Assembly (NCBI RefSeq): GCF_000332815.1
Contig: NZ_AOFD01000022.1
Span: 1-63,637 of the forward strand
Length of the DNA: 63,637 nucleotides
Direction of reading: 5' to 3'
DNA from: Arthrobacter nitrophenolicus
GTDB taxonomy: Bacteria; Actinomycetota; Actinomycetes; Actinomycetales; Micrococcaceae
Under the pieces are notes generated by a model, which was given only the letters and a program-made list of their open reading frames with translations, was not told where the DNA came from and did not search any database. Of this stretch, positions 17,628 to 28,306 are shown one piece after another. The translations under genes were made by a program, and so were the position numbers. Each line of letters opens with the position of its first letter. Position 1 is the first letter of the stretch.

Positions 17628-18811
17628 CTAGAGACTGCTGACTGCTAAACGTTCGTGCGCACGGGACCGTGCCCACCCTTCAGCATCCAGCACTGATTCC
17701 AGCGTCAGCCGGGAAGAACCTGAATGTTCGCTGAGGACACTCTCCACCGTATCCACGATGTCCGTGAAGCGGATGCGGCCGGCGTGGAAGGCCGTCACGG
17801 CTTCCTCGTTCGCGGCATTGAAGACCGCAGGTAGGTGCTCCCCTGCCGGGCGGCGTCCTTGGCGAGGTTGACGGCCGGGAACGCCGCTGCGTCGAGGGGC
17901 TCGAAGGTCCAGGTGACAGGGTTGGTCCAGTCACAGGCGGCGGCGGCCTTGGGCACCCTGTCCGGCCAGCCCAGCCCGAGCGCGATGGGCAGGCGCATGT
18001 CCGGCGGTGACGCCTGCGCGATGACGGAGCCGTCAATGAACTGGACCATGGAGTGCACCACGGACTGCGGGTGGACCACCACGTCGATCCGGTCCAGCGG
18101 AACATCGAACAGCAGGTGCGCCTCGATGACCTCCAGGCCCTTGTTCACCAGCGTGGCCGAGTTGGTGGTGACCATGACGCCCATGTCCCAGGTGGGGTGT
18201 GCCAGGGCTTCCTGCGGGGTGACACCGTGAAGGTCTTCGCGGCTCCTGCCCCGGAAAGGCCCGCCCGAGGCGGTGAGGATCAGTTTCTCCACTTCCCCGG
18301 CGGATCCGGAGCGCAGGCACTGGGCGATGGCGGAGTGCTCTGAGTCGACGGGCACGATCTGGCCTTCCCGCGCCGCCGCCTTGACGAGTTCTCCGCCCAC
18401 GATGAGCGATTCCTTGTTGGCAAGCGCCAGGGTGGCACCTGATTTCAGTGCCGCCAGGGTGGGGGCCAGCCCGATGGACCCGGTGATGCCGTTGAGCACC
18501 ACGTCCGCCTCGATTTCGGCGATCCGGGTGGAGGCATCGGGGCCGGCAACGATTTCCGGCCGGTAGCCGGGTTTTCCGGCGGCGGCCGCGGCACCGGCGA
18601 TCAGCGATTCCAGGTGCCGGGGATCACCCCCCGCGATGCCAACCGCGGAAGCACCGGTGTGCACCGCCTGCCTGGCCAGGAGTTCAAGGTTGCCGCCGCC
18701 GGCGCTGAGTGCCACGACCTCGAAAAGATGCGGGGCGCCGTCGACGACGTCAATCGCCTGGGTGCCGATGGAACCGGTGGATCCGAGGAGGACGACTCTG
18801 CGTGGCTGCAT
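17628..18811 (-). CDS. dxr: 1-deoxy-D-xylulose 5-phosphate reductoisomerase (frameshifted in this sequence)
   Basis: Second enzyme of the MEP isoprenoid pathway, forming MEP from DXP with NADPH. The main frame holds [18 protein letters not shown] (NADPH loop), [28 protein letters not shown] and [13 protein letters not shown] (substrate and metal site), then HPTWDMG. After [13 protein letters not shown] the frame is lost. Adding one C at about 17831 continues with [20 protein letters not shown] and [20 protein letters not shown], ending at 17628, and gives 394 residues, the normal family length. Since this is the only route to isoprenoids visible here, the break is more likely a sequence error than a real mutation. 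It is followed by the site-2 protease gene. Confidence 0.9.
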
Positions 18812-18860
18812 TGCTTAAGTATCCCGCACCATCCTTGACCTGCTGACGGCCCGGCGTAAC

Positions 18861-20327
18861 GTGGATCCCGTGGACTGGCTGTCATGGTTCGATGCGCCGG
18901 AATACGAGTTCGCCCGGCAGGTGCTGCAGCGGGGCGTCGCCGCGCTCTTCTTCGTGGCGTTCCTGTCCTCGCTCAACCAGTTCCCTGCGCTGCTGGGCGA
19001 ACGCGGGCTCCTGCCGGTCCCGGTATACGTCGGCGCGTTCAGCAGGATGCGCCGGCCCACGCTGTTCCGCTGGCGGTATTCCGACCGGCTGCTGCGGGCC
19101 GTCTGCGCCGCGGGGCTGGTGGTATCCGCACTGCTGGTGGCGGGGATTCCGCAGCTCGGACCGCCGTGGGTGCCGCTCATTGCCTTCCTGGCCCTCTGGC
19201 TGCTGTACATGTCGATCGTCAACGTCGGCCAGACGTTCTACGGCTTCGGCTGGGAAATGCTGCTCCTGGAAGCCGGCTTCACCGTGGCATTCCTGGGCTC
19301 CAACCAGACGGACCCGCCCCGCACCATCCTGATCCTGGTTGCCTGGCTGGTGTTCCGGCTGGAGTTCGGCGCCGGGATGATCAAGATCAGGGGCGGCCGG
19401 GAGTGGCGGGACCTGACGGCGCTGTACTACCACCACGAGACGCAGCCCATGCCCGGCCCGCTCAGCCGGCAGGCGCACCTGTTGCCCAAGCCCCTGCACA
19501 GGGTGGAAGTGCTGGGCAACCACTTCGCCCAGCTGGTGGTCCCGTTCTTCCTGTTCGCGCCGCAGCCCGTGGCCAGCGTGGCGGCGGGCATCATCATTGC
19601 CACCCAGCTGTGGCTGGTGGCCAGCGGAAACTTCGCCTGGCTGAACTGGATTGCGATCATCCTTGCCTTCGCAGCGGTGAGCGACCCCGTGGCGCACGCC
19701 GTCATCCCCGCAATTCCCCTGGACTGGCATGGCGGGACGCAGGAGACACCGCCCTGGTGGCTGGCCATCACCCTCGCGGCGACGGCGCTGCTCGTGGTGC
19801 TCAGTTACTGGCCGCTGCGGAACCTGTTCTCCAGCCGGCAGCTGATGAATGCCAGCTTCAACCGGTGGCAGCTGGTTAACACCTACGGCGCGTTCGGCTC
19901 TGTCACCAAGAAGCGGATCGAAATCGTGGTGGAGGGGACCCTGGACGAGGAGCCGGACGATTCCTCCTGGCGCGAGTACGGGTTCAAGGGCAAGCCCGGG
20001 GACCTGCGGCGGATACCGCGGCAGTGGGCGCCCTACCACCTCCGGCTGGACTGGCTGATGTGGTTCCTGCCGCTGCGCACCGTGCATGAGGAGTGGTTCT
20101 ACGCGTTCCTTGGCAAGCTGCTGGAGGCGGACCGGCGGACGCTGCGGCTCCTGCGCCATGATCCGTTCGACGGCGGGGCGCCGCGCTGGGTGCGCGTCCG
20201 CAGCTACCACTACCGTTTCGCCACCCGGCGGGAGTTCCGCGAGACCGGGAACCGCTGGGTGCGGACGCTGCTGTACGAACCGATCGGGCCCGTATCGCTG
20301 CGGCACACGCCGGGACGGCAGCGATAA
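18861..20327 (+). CDS. Lipase maturation factor (LMF1)-like membrane protein
   Basis: A 488-residue multi-span membrane protein resembling bacterial homologues of lipase maturation factor. Visible are GLLPVPVYVGAF, an extended run of hydrophobic helices from about 85 to 310, the central segment GWEMLLLEAGFTVAFLG and RLEFGAGMIKIRGGREWRDLTA (about 165-190), PLHRVEVLGNHFAQLVVPF, and a C-terminal soluble domain with EEWFYAFLGKLLEADRRTLRLL. The family RGG..W..LTAL signature is intact. In vertebrates LMF1 helps fold lipases in the ER; the bacterial role is not established. Start is GTG 18861 or GTG 18870. It is divergent from dxr and convergent with the CitE-like gene (13 bases apart). Confidence 0.82.
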   Translation: MDPVDWLSWFDAPEYEFARQVLQRGVAALFFVAFLSSLNQFPALLGERGLLPVPVYVGAFSRMRRPTLFRWRYSDRLLRAVCAAGLVVSALLVAGIPQLGPPWVPLIAFLALWLLYMSIVNVGQTFYGFGWEMLLLEAGFTVAFLGSNQTDPPRTILILVAWLVFRLEFGAGMIKIRGGREWRDLTALYYHHETQPMPGPLSRQAHLLPKPLHRVEVLGNHFAQLVVPFFLFAPQPVASVAAGIIIATQLWLVASGNFAWLNWIAIILAFAAVSDPVAHAVIPAIPLDWHGGTQETPPWWLAITLAATALLVVLSYWPLRNLFSSRQLMNASFNRWQLVNTYGAFGSVTKKRIEIVVEGTLDEEPDDSSWREYGFKGKPGDLRRIPRQWAPYHLRLDWLMWFLPLRTVHEEWFYAFLGKLLEADRRTLRLLRHDPFDGGAPRWVRVRSYHYRFATRREFRETGNRWVRTLLYEPIGPVSLRHTPGRQR

Positions 20328-20340
20328 GGATGCGCGGCAG

Positions 20341-21195
20341 TTATGCGCCGGGCTGCGCCGGGTGCCGCCCGGCGCGGCGGATAACTGCTTCGGCGTGTTT
20401 GAGGATGGGGCCGTCGATCATCTTTCCGTTGTATTGGAAGACCCCGGAGCCGGCGGCACGGGCGGCCTGCAGCAGGGCTGCGGCTTCTGTGACCTCAGCT
20501 TCGGAGGGGGCATACGCACCGCGGACCACGGCGGCCTGGCTGGGATGGATGCAGGCCTTCGAACTGAAACCCGACGCCACGGCGTCGGCGGCTTCCGCGG
20601 CCAGCCCGGCCAGGTCCGGGATGTTCACGTAGACCGCATCCACGGCTTCCTTGCCGAACGCCCGGGCGGCCAGCAGCACCGATGACCGTGCGTGCAGCGC
20701 CACTGCCCGGTAGCCGCCGTCGTCCTTCCTGCTGGAGGTTCCGCCCAGGGTTGCCAGCAGGTCCTCGGCCCCCCACATCAGTGCCACCACATTGGGCGCG
20801 GCGGCAATGGCGGGGGCGTTCAGGACGCCCGCGGCTGTCTCGCACAGCGCGATGACCTGGTAGTCGCCCAGCGCCTCCAGCTGTCCGGCGCTTTCGGCCT
20901 TGGCCAGCATGACGGTCCGGTACGGGGTGTGGGCCAGGCAGTGGAGGTCCTTTTCGAATTCCTCGGTCCCTGCGGGGTTCACGCGGACGATCGTCCGGCT
21001 CGGATCCAGTTCCGGTTCGTCGCCGGTGGCCCCCACCTGGGCGAGGATGGCGCCGCGGGCCCGCTGCTTGTCTGCCGGGGCCACGGCATCCTCGAGGTCC
21101 AGGATGACGGCGTCGGCCCGGGTGGCGGCCTTCTGGTAGCGTTCGGGCCGGTCAGCGGGGCAGAAGAGCAGGGCGGGTCCCATCACAAAGGTCAT
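20341..21195 (-). CDS. CitE-like lyase (HpcH/HpaI family), probable HMG-CoA / citramalyl-CoA lyase
   Basis: A 284-residue TIM-barrel lyase of the citrate lyase beta group: LLFCPADRPERYQKAATRADAVILDLEDAV (residues about 9-38, with the Asp-Leu-Glu-Asp-Ala metal region), TIVRVNPAGTEEF, VIALCETAAGVLNAP and KACIHPSQAAVVRGAY. It is the last gene of an operon whose other members encode leucine-breakdown enzymes. In Mycobacterium tuberculosis the equivalent gene, Rv2498c, was shown to cleave (S)-HMG-CoA and citramalyl-CoA. By position and family this protein is inferred to split HMG-CoA to acetoacetate and acetyl-CoA, replacing the usual LiuE-type HMG-CoA lyase, which is not seen here. Reaction not proven from sequence. 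Confidence 0.85.
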   Translation of the reverse strand: MTFVMGPALLFCPADRPERYQKAATRADAVILDLEDAVAPADKQRARGAILAQVGATGDEPELDPSRTIVRVNPAGTEEFEKDLHCLAHTPYRTVMLAKAESAGQLEALGDYQVIALCETAAGVLNAPAIAAAPNVVALMWGAEDLLATLGGTSSRKDDGGYRAVALHARSSVLLAARAFGKEAVDAVYVNIPDLAGLAAEAADAVASGFSSKACIHPSQAAVVRGAYAPSEAEVTEAAALLQAARAAGSGVFQYNGKMIDGPILKHAEAVIRRAGRHPAQPGA

Positions 21196-21210
21196 AGAGA
21201 CATTCTCCGA

Positions 21211-21762
21211 TTATTTGCGCCGCTGCGCTTCCCTGTGCGCCTCGAGGGTCCACATCAGGCAGCTCCGGGTAGCCAGCGCCACTACTGTGCCGTCCTGGTT
21301 CCTGCCGGTGTGCTGCATGGTGACGATCCCCTGGCCCGGCCGTGAACCGGACAGCCGCTTTCCGGTGACCAGCGTTTCCGTGTACAGCGTGTCCCCGTGG
21401 TGGAGCGGGTGCGGAAAGGACACATCGGTGAGGCCCAGCTGCGCGATGATGGTGCCCTGGGTCAGCTGGCCCACCGACTGGCCCACCATGGTGGCGAGCG
21501 TGAACATCGAATTCACGAGCCGCTGGCCGAAGGGCTGGCCCGCGCTCCACGCGGCGTCCAGGTGCAGGGCCTGGGTGTTCATGGTGAGGGTGGTGAACAG
21601 GACGTTGTCCGCCTCCGTCACGGTCCTGCCCGGACGGTGGGCGTACAGCACGCCCTCCTCCAGCTCGTCGAAGTACAGCCCCCGCTGCTCAACCACCTTC
21701 AGCCCGGCGGAGGCTGAGCCTGCCGGCCCGGTGGTTGAGCCCGTCGAAACCCCGTCAGTCAT
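21211..21762 (-). CDS. MaoC family (R)-type enoyl-CoA hydratase
   Basis: A 183-residue hot-dog-fold hydratase: [25 protein letters not shown] and the [21 protein letters not shown] segment are typical of MaoC-like dehydratases. Its ATG overlaps the scoB stop by four bases (ATGA), and it precedes the CitE-like gene by 15. Within this leucine operon it is inferred to hydrate 3-methylglutaconyl-CoA to HMG-CoA, a step carried out in other bacteria by a crotonase-fold enzyme (LiuC). The same MaoC-CitE order occurs in the M. tuberculosis leucine cluster. The N-terminal 20 residues are a Gly/Ser/Thr-rich extension of no evident function. Confidence 0.86.
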   Translation of the reverse strand: MTDGVSTGSTTGPAGSASAGLKVVEQRGLYFDELEEGVLYAHRPGRTVTEADNVLFTTLTMNTQALHLDAAWSAGQPFGQRLVNSMFTLATMVGQSVGQLTQGTIIAQLGLTDVSFPHPLHHGDTLYTETLVTGKRLSGSRPGQGIVTMQHTGRNQDGTVVALATRSCLMWTLEAHREAQRRK

Positions 21763-22533
21763 ACGGTCAGTTCCATATCTTCCTCGAACAGTTCGGCACC
21801 GGTGGCGGCCGCAACATCCTCCACCGAGACATTCGGGGCCAGCTCGCGAAGGACCAGCCGTGATCCGGAGCCGTCCGTCACGACGTCGATGACCGCGAGG
21901 TCCGTGATGATCCGGTCAACGCAGCCTTTGCCGGTCAGCGGAAGCGAGCACTGCCGGACGATCTTTGGGTTCCCGTTCCGGTCCACGTGCTCCATCATCA
22001 CGATGACCTTTTTGGCCCCGAAGACAAGATCCATTGCGCCGCCCATGCCCTTGACCATCTTGCCCGGAATCATCCAGTTGGCGAGGTCGCCGTTTTCCGC
22101 CACTTCCATGGCCCCGAGGACGGCAACGTCCACGTGCCCGCCGCGGATCATGCCGAAGGACGCGGCGGAATCGAAGAACGCGGCACCCTTGTTGACTGTG
22201 ACGGTTTCCTTGCCGGCGTTGATCAGGTCCGGGTCAACGGCGTCCTCCGCCGGGTAGGGGCCAACGCCCAGGATCCCGTTTTCGGAGTGGAGCACCACCT
22301 CCACCCTTCCGGGATGTAGTTGGGGATCAGCGTGGGCATCCCGATGCCGAGGTTCACGTACTGGCCATTGCTGAGTTCCTTGGCCACCCGGGCCGCGAGC
22401 TCGTTGCGCGTCCAGCCCTTGGTGTCTGCTCCGGCAGTCGACTCGCCGGGTCCGGCATGCTGCTGGGATGCTGCCCGCCGGTATTCGGGCCGGACCGCTT
22501 CGGGCCGGGGTGCTTCGGGGCTGTTCGGTCCAT
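21759..22533 (-). CDS. scoB: 3-oxoacid CoA-transferase subunit B (twice frameshifted in this sequence)
   Basis: Subunit B of succinyl-CoA:3-oxoacid CoA-transferase, which activates acetoacetate with CoA from succinyl-CoA. The sequence shows [28 protein letters not shown], then the catalytic ENGILGVGP segment with the CoA-binding Glu, and [13 protein letters not shown] and [11 protein letters not shown]. The frame is broken twice: near 22305 (GGG where GGGG is needed, joining IPNYIPEG to [10 protein letters not shown]) and near 22503-22510, because the conserved frame has no upstream start, while ATG 22533 with AGGAG 7 bases before it sits in another frame. With two bases restored the protein is 258 residues. 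ATG lies 2 bases after the scoA stop. Confidence 0.85.
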
Positions 22534-22535
22534 GG

Positions 22536-23305
22536 TTATGCTCCTGACTGCCGGGTGAGGGACACCGTCCGCTTTTCGATCCGTTTCTCGCCGCCGGGCG
22601 CCACCACCACCCGCTGGACGAAGATGCCCGGCGTATGGATGTGCTCCGGATCAAGCTCGCCGGGCTCCACGAGTTCCTCGACCTCGGCGATGGTGATCCG
22701 GCCCGCCATGGCGCATAGTGGATTGAAGTTCATGGCAGTGGCATGGAAGACAAGGTTGCCGTGCCGGTCGCCCTTCCAGGCGTGGACCAGCCCGAAGTCG
22801 GGGGTGAGGGATTCCTCCAGGACGTAGTCCACGCCGCCGAAGGACCGCACCTCCTTCGGTTCGGAGGCCACCGCGATGCCGCCGTGGGCGTCGTACTTCT
22901 GCGGCAGGCCGCCGTCGGAGACCTGGGTACCACGCCCGCCTTGGTGTAGAACGCCGGGATCCCGGCGCCGCCTGCACGCAGCTTCTCCGCGAGGGTGCCC
23001 TGCGGAGTGAGGACCACCTCCAGCTCGCCGGCCAGGTACTGGCGTGCGAACTCCTTGTTCTCGCCGACGTAGGAGCTGATGGTGCGGCGGATGCGGCCGT
23101 CCCGGAGCAGGATGCCCAACCCCCAGTCGTCCACGCCGCAGTTGTTGCTGACGGTTTCCAGGTCCGAGGTGCCGGCCCTATGCAGGGCGTCGATCAGGGT
23201 GACCGGTATTCCGCAGAGCCCGAACCCGCCCACAGCCAGCGAGGCGCCGTCGGGAATGTCCGCCACTGCCAGGTCGGCGCTTGCAACAACCTTGTCAATC
23301 ATCAT
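22536..23305 (-). CDS. scoA: 3-oxoacid CoA-transferase subunit A (frameshifted in this sequence)
   Basis: Subunit A of the same CoA-transferase. It opens [20 protein letters not shown] with the glycine-rich [16 protein letters not shown] motif, then [17 protein letters not shown] and [22 protein letters not shown], all standard for ScoA. After [10 protein letters not shown] the frame breaks. Restoring one G near 22930 continues through a region ending [18 protein letters not shown] and then [19 protein letters not shown] to a stop at 22536, giving 256 residues, the normal length. Two adjacent in-frame ATGs (23305, 23302) are possible starts. The pair scoA-scoB lies between the acyl-CoA dehydrogenase and MaoC genes, consistent with its use for acetoacetate produced by leucine breakdown. 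Confidence 0.87.
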
Positions 23306-23349
23306 CGATCCTTTCAGGCAGGCTACGTTCCATGCGGCAACGCCGGGTG

Positions 23350-24513
23350 CTACAGACCCAGTTCGCGGGCGATAAGCATCAGCTGCACCTCCGTGGTGCC
23401 CTCCCCCACTTCAAGGATCTTGGAGTCGCGGTAGTGGCGTGCCACGGTGAACTCGTTGATGAAGCCATAGCCGCCGAATACCTGGGTGGCATCCCGCGCA
23501 TTGTCCATGGCCGCCTCGCCTGCGACCATCTTAGCGATGGCCGCCTGCGTCTTGAACGGCTTGCCGGCAAGCATGCGGGCAGCCGCATCGTAGTAGGCCA
23601 GGCGGGCGGTGTGGGCCCTGGCTTCCATGCGCGCGATCTTGAACGAGATGGCCTGGTACTTGCCAATCTCGCTGCCGAACGCCCGGCGTTCCTTGGCGTA
23701 CCGGACCGACAGGTCCACGCATCCCTGCGCCGCGCCGGTGGCCAGGGCTGCGATGGCGATGCGCCCTTCATCCAGGATGGACAGGAAGTTGGCATAGCCT
23801 CGGCCCTCGGCTCCGAGCAGGTTCGCTTCGGGAACGCGGACGTCCTTGAGGGTGAGCGGGTGCGTGTCCGAGGCGTTCCAGCCCACCTTGTTGTAGGGCT
23901 TTTCCGCCTTGAAGCCGGGCGTGTCGGTGGGCACCAGGATGGTGGAGATTTCCTTCTGCACGGACCCGTCGCCGCGTTCCTTCCGACCCGTGACGGCGGT
24001 GACGGTCACCAGCCGGGTGATGTCCGTCCCGGAGTTGGTGATGAACTCCTTGTTGCCGTTGATCACCCATTCCCCGCCTTCCCGCCGGGCCGTGGTCTTG
24101 GTGCCGCCCGCGTCCGAGCCGGCCTCCGGCTCGGTCAGGCCGAAACCGGCGAGCGCCTGCCCCGACGCGAGCATGGGCAGCCACTGCTGTTTCTGCTCGT
24201 CGGTTCCGAAGCGGTAGACAGGCATGGCGCCCAGGGACACCCCTGCCTCCAGCGTGATGGCCACGGACTGGTCCACCCGTCCCAGCTGTTCAAGCGCCAG
24301 GGCGAGGGCAAAGTAGTCGCCGTCCATGCCGCCGTACTCCTCGGGAAAGGGCAGCCCGAACAGCCCCATCTCCGCCATCTGCTTCACTACCTCGTAGGGA
24401 AAGCTGTGTTCTTCATCGTGCTTGGCCGAGACCGGCGCCACCACATTGTCCGCGAAGTCGCGCACCGTGTCGCTGAGGTCCTGGTACTCCTCGGTCAGTT
24501 CTACGCCTGGCAT
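23350..24513 (-). CDS. Acyl-CoA dehydrogenase, probable isovaleryl-CoA dehydrogenase
   Basis: A 387-residue FAD enzyme of the acyl-CoA dehydrogenase family. FAD/substrate motifs [15 protein letters not shown] and [17 protein letters not shown] are clear, the central and C-terminal helices include [18 protein letters not shown] and [19 protein letters not shown], and the protein ends [20 protein letters not shown]. The Glu of GEGT occupies the usual catalytic position. Placement immediately downstream of the carboxylase alpha gene (3 bases) and upstream of scoA suggests isovaleryl-CoA as substrate, as for LiuA or the mycobacterial FadE19 cluster, but short branched acyl-CoAs in general are possible. 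Confidence 0.9.
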   Translation of the reverse strand: MPGVELTEEYQDLSDTVRDFADNVVAPVSAKHDEEHSFPYEVVKQMAEMGLFGLPFPEEYGGMDGDYFALALALEQLGRVDQSVAITLEAGVSLGAMPVYRFGTDEQKQQWLPMLASGQALAGFGLTEPEAGSDAGGTKTTARREGGEWVINGNKEFITNSGTDITRLVTVTAVTGRKERGDGSVQKEISTILVPTDTPGFKAEKPYNKVGWNASDTHPLTLKDVRVPEANLLGAEGRGYANFLSILDEGRIAIAALATGAAQGCVDLSVRYAKERRAFGSEIGKYQAISFKIARMEARAHTARLAYYDAAARMLAGKPFKTQAAIAKMVAGEAAMDNARDATQVFGGYGFINEFTVARHYRDSKILEVGEGTTEVQLMLIARELGL

Positions 24514-24516
24514 TTG

Positions 24517-26658
24517 TTAGGCTCCTTCGCCCGTTGTGGGATTGTGGTGGTCCTGTTCCGCAGCATGCGGGTGGACGGTGGCGAGGACCTGGTCAGCCTT
24601 CACCAGGTCTCCGGGCTGTGCGGTGAGGTGCACCGTTCCGGCCAGGGGTGCCACGAGCTGGTGTTCCATCTTCATGGCCTCCACCGAGACCAGCACCTGG
24701 CCCGCTGCCACAGCGTCTCCGTCATTGACCGGGACGGACACCACCGTGCCGGGCATGGGCGAACGGACCGCCGGGTCAGCTGCCCCCTCCTCCCGTTGGA
24801 CGGCGGCGAGGATCCGTTCCAGCCGGGCTTCCCGGGTCAGGACGTCCAGGCGGCAGGACCAGCCCTGGCTGCCGAGGAAGACCTGCCCCGTGCCGTCTTC
24901 CGCCAGCGCATAGTGGTGGGTGGCGCCGTCGAGCATCAATTCCACCTGGCCCGGCCCCTGGACGTGCAGGGAGGCGGTACGGCCGCCGCCGCCGTCCACC
25001 GCCACCGTTACCGGGCCGGACGCAACCTCGCCGGTGACCTCCACGGTGGCCATCCCGCCGTCGGGGGTCCCCAGGTGGATGCGGCGCGGTGCAGGCTTGC
25101 CCAGCCGCCAGCCGTTACGCATCTGCCAGGGCCCGGCGGCAGTCATCCCATGATCCCGGCCGGCCAGGACATACAGCGCCCCGGCCACCAACTCCGCATG
25201 ACCCACACGCCGGAAGGCGAGGCCGGGCAGCTTCCGCCCGATCAGGCCGGTGTCCAGGCGCCCCGCCCGCACGTCGGGGTCGTTGACCAGCAGCCGCAGG
25301 TACTCGACGTTGGTCTCCAGCCCAAGGGCGGTGTAACCGGCGAGCGCCGTGTCCAGGGCATCGAGTGCGGCGGCCCGGTCTCCGCCCCAGGCGATGACCT
25401 TGGACATCATGGGGTCGTAGTTCGAGGAAAGCTCCAGCCCTTCCACCAGGGAAGAATCCACGCGGACCCTGCCCTGCGTGCCTGCGGGCAGCTCGTCCAG
25501 CAGGTGGACCCTGCCGGTTGAGGGCAGGAAGTTCTTTTCCGGCACCTCGGCATACACGCGGGCTTCCACCGCATGGCCGGTCAGCGCGACGTCGGACTGC
25601 CGGATGGTGAGTTCCCCGCCGGCCGCGATCCGTACCTGCCATTCCACAAGGTCCAGGCCTGCCACCATCTCCGTGACCGGGTGTTCAACCTGGAGGCGGG
25701 TGTTCATTTCCATGAAGTAGAACTCGTCCGGGTGTTCGTCGGAGACCAGGAACTCCACGGTTCCGGCCCCGGTGTAGTTCACGCTGCGGGCGGCGTTGCA
25801 GGCGGCCTCGCCGATCCGGGCCCGGATCGCGGCGCCGTTGGGCAGGTTTTCCAGCAGCGGGGACGGTGCCTCCTCGATGACCTTCTGGTGGCGCCGCTGC
25901 AACGAACACTCGCGCTCGCCGAGGTGGATGACGTTGCCGTGGTGGTCCGCCAGCACCTGCACTTCGATGTGACGCGGGGTGGTCACCAGGCGTTCCAGGA
26001 ACAGGGTGTCGTCACCGAAGGCGCTTGCCGCCACCCGCCGGGCCGTGGCCAGGGCCGCGGGTAGGTCCTCCGCTTTGTCCACTGCGTGCATCCCCTTCCC
26101 GCCGCCGCCGGCGGAAGGCTTGATGAGGAGCGGAAATCCGACGCCGGCCGCGGCCTCCGCCAGTTCGGCATCCGTCATCCCGGGGCGGGCCACGCCCGGG
26201 ACCACGGGGACCCCGTAGCCGGCCACGTGGTTCTTCGACCGGATCTTGTCCCCCATGACGTTGAGGGCCTCCACACCGGGACCGATGAAGGTGATCCCGG
26301 CGTCTTCGAGGGCCCGGGCGAAATCGGCGTTCTCGCTGAGGAAGCCGTAGCCGGGGTGCACCGCTTCGGCCCCTGTTTCGCGGCAGGCCCTGAGCACCGC
26401 CCCGATGTTGAGGTAGCTGTCTGCGGCAGGGGCCGGGCCGATGCGCACGGAGGTGTCGGCCTCCCGCACGTGCCGGGCGCCGGCGTCGGCATCGCTGTAC
26501 ACCGCGACCGACCGGATGCCGAGCGCGCGCAGCGTCCGGATTACCCGGCAGGCGATTTCGCCGCGGTTGGCCACCAGGACGGTGCCGAACAGCGGGGTTC
26601 CGGCGACGGGTGCGGCCGGTGTCGAGACGTCGGTGGGTGCGGTCATGTTCGTGCTCAC
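24517..26658 (-). CDS. Acyl-CoA carboxylase alpha subunit (biotin carboxylase plus biotin carrier), methylcrotonyl-CoA type
   Basis: A 713-residue biotin-dependent carboxylase alpha chain. The biotin carboxylase domain (about 22-470) starts [19 protein letters not shown] and has the ATP-grasp [23 protein letters not shown]-like [19 protein letters not shown] and [17 protein letters not shown]. The biotin carrier domain at the end has [12 protein letters not shown], with the biotinylated Lys near residue 675. It starts at GTG 26658 overlapping the beta-subunit stop (GTGA). Together with the beta subunit it forms an acyl-CoA carboxylase. In this operon 3-methylcrotonyl-CoA (leucine route) is the most likely substrate, by analogy with LiuD and mycobacterial AccA1. 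Confidence 0.92.
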   Translation of the reverse strand: MSTNMTAPTDVSTPAAPVAGTPLFGTVLVANRGEIACRVIRTLRALGIRSVAVYSDADAGARHVREADTSVRIGPAPAADSYLNIGAVLRACRETGAEAVHPGYGFLSENADFARALEDAGITFIGPGVEALNVMGDKIRSKNHVAGYGVPVVPGVARPGMTDAELAEAAAGVGFPLLIKPSAGGGGKGMHAVDKAEDLPAALATARRVAASAFGDDTLFLERLVTTPRHIEVQVLADHHGNVIHLGERECSLQRRHQKVIEEAPSPLLENLPNGAAIRARIGEAACNAARSVNYTGAGTVEFLVSDEHPDEFYFMEMNTRLQVEHPVTEMVAGLDLVEWQVRIAAGGELTIRQSDVALTGHAVEARVYAEVPEKNFLPSTGRVHLLDELPAGTQGRVRVDSSLVEGLELSSNYDPMMSKVIAWGGDRAAALDALDTALAGYTALGLETNVEYLRLLVNDPDVRAGRLDTGLIGRKLPGLAFRRVGHAELVAGALYVLAGRDHGMTAAGPWQMRNGWRLGKPAPRRIHLGTPDGGMATVEVTGEVASGPVTVAVDGGGGRTASLHVQGPGQVELMLDGATHHYALAEDGTGQVFLGSQGWSCRLDVLTREARLERILAAVQREEGAADPAVRSPMPGTVVSVPVNDGDAVAAGQVLVSVEAMKMEHQLVAPLAGTVHLTAQPGDLVKADQVLATVHPHAAEQDHHNPTTGEGA

Positions 26659-28260
26659 ATCCGGAAGAGGCCGAAGGAGGTATCCGGCAGCGGGGTGCGG
26701 GAGACGACGTCGAGCGCCAATCCCAGGACGGTGCGGGTGTCTGCGGGGTCGATCACGCCGTCATCCCACAGGCGGGCGGTGGAGTAGTAGGGGCTGCCCT
26801 GGTCCTCGTACTGCCGGCGAATGGGGGCCTTGAACTCCTCCTCGGCCTGTTCCGGCCATTCCTCCCCGGCAGCCTCGTACTGGTCCCGCTTGACGGTGGC
26901 CAGCACGCTGGCGGCCTGGTTGCCGCCCATCACGGAGATCCGGGCCGCGGGCCACATCCACAGGAACCGCGGTGAATAGGCGCGGCCGCACATGGAATAG
27001 TTCCCTGCGCCGAAGGAGCCGCCGATCACCACCGTGAGCTTGGGGACCCGGGCCGTGGCCACGGCGGTGACCATTTTGGCCCCGTTCTTGGCGATGCCGC
27101 CCTGCTCCGCGTCCCGGCCCACCATAAAGCCGGAGATGTTTTGAAGGAAGAGCAGCGGAATGCCGCGCTGGTCGCACAGTTCGATGAAGTGTGCGCCCTT
27201 GAGGGAGGACTCGCTGAACAGCACGCCGTTGTTGGCCACGATGCCCACGGGGTGTCCGTGCAGACGGGCGAAGCCGGTGACCAGCGTGGTGCCGTAGTCC
27301 TTCTTGAATTCGTGGAAGGTGCTGCCGTCCACCAGCCGTGCGATGACTTCGTGCACGTCGTAGGGGGCGTTCACGTCCGTGGGTACGGCGCCGTACAGCT
27401 CTTCCACGCCGGCAACGGGTTCGACGGCGGGTTCCACCTGCCACGCGGGCGGGGCCGGGGGCGGCAGCGTGCCCACAATGTCCCGGATGATCTGAAGGGC
27501 GTGGTGGTCGTTCTCGGCCAGGTGGTCGGTCACACCGGAAATCCTTGAGTGGACCTCCCCGCCGCCAAGTTCCTCCGGACTGACGATTTCGCCGATGGCC
27601 GCCTTCACCAGCGGCGGACCGCCCAGGAAGATGGTGCCCTGGTTGCGGACGATGACAGTCTCGTCGCTCATCGCGGGAACGTAGCTCCGCCGGCTGTGCA
27701 GGAACCCATGACCGCGGCGATCTGCGGGATCTTGGCCGCAGACAGGCGCGCCTGGTTGTAGAAAATGCGGCCGAAGTGGTCCCGGTCCGGAAAGACTTCG
27801 TCCTGCTTGGGCAGGAACGCCCCGCCCGAGTCCACAAGGTAGATGCAGGGAAGCCGGTTTTCGAGGGCAATCTCCTGGGCCCGCAGGTGCTTCTTGACCG
27901 TCATCGGATAGTACGTGCCGCCCTTGACCGTGGCGTCATTGGAGATCACCAGCACCTGGCGGCCGTGCACCAGCCCGATCCCGGCGATCACGCCCGCCCC
28001 GGGGGCTTCGTCGTTGTACATGCCGTTTGCCGCCAGCGGCGCGATTTCAAGGAAGGGGCTGCCGTCATCCAGCAACTGGTCGATGCGCTCCCGGGGCAGC
28101 AGCTTGCCCCTGGCTGCATGGCGTTGCCGGGACTTCTCCGGCCCGCCCAGCGCTGCCTCGGCCAGCCGTTTCCGAAGCTCCCCGGCCAGCTCCCTCTGGG
28201 CCCGGCTGTTGGCACCGAACGCCTCGCTGGCCGGTTGATCCTGCTGACAAGGGTCTCCAT
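26655..28260 (-). CDS. Acyl-CoA carboxylase beta subunit (carboxyltransferase), methylcrotonyl-CoA type (twice frameshifted)
   Basis: Carboxyltransferase chain partnering the alpha subunit. Conserved parts include [86 protein letters not shown] and the late [22 protein letters not shown]. Two one-base losses interrupt it: near 28234 (METLVSRIN, from ATG 28260, must join to [13 protein letters not shown]) and near 27684 (AGGA must join to [12 protein letters not shown]). With both restored it is 535 residues, typical for methylcrotonyl-CoA carboxylase beta. The frame as given would instead start far upstream at 28366 in sequence that also carries the operator repeats, which is implausible. It is the first gene of the leucine operon. 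Confidence 0.88.
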
Positions 28261-28306
28261 TGACGGGTCCGTTCCTCGATGAACCAAGCCGGATCCAATC
28301 CAACTC

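Noticed and set aside
23281..25521. 746-codon open frame on the plus strand
   Set aside because: Antisense to the acyl-CoA dehydrogenase and carboxylase alpha genes; Gly/His/Arg-rich with no motif.
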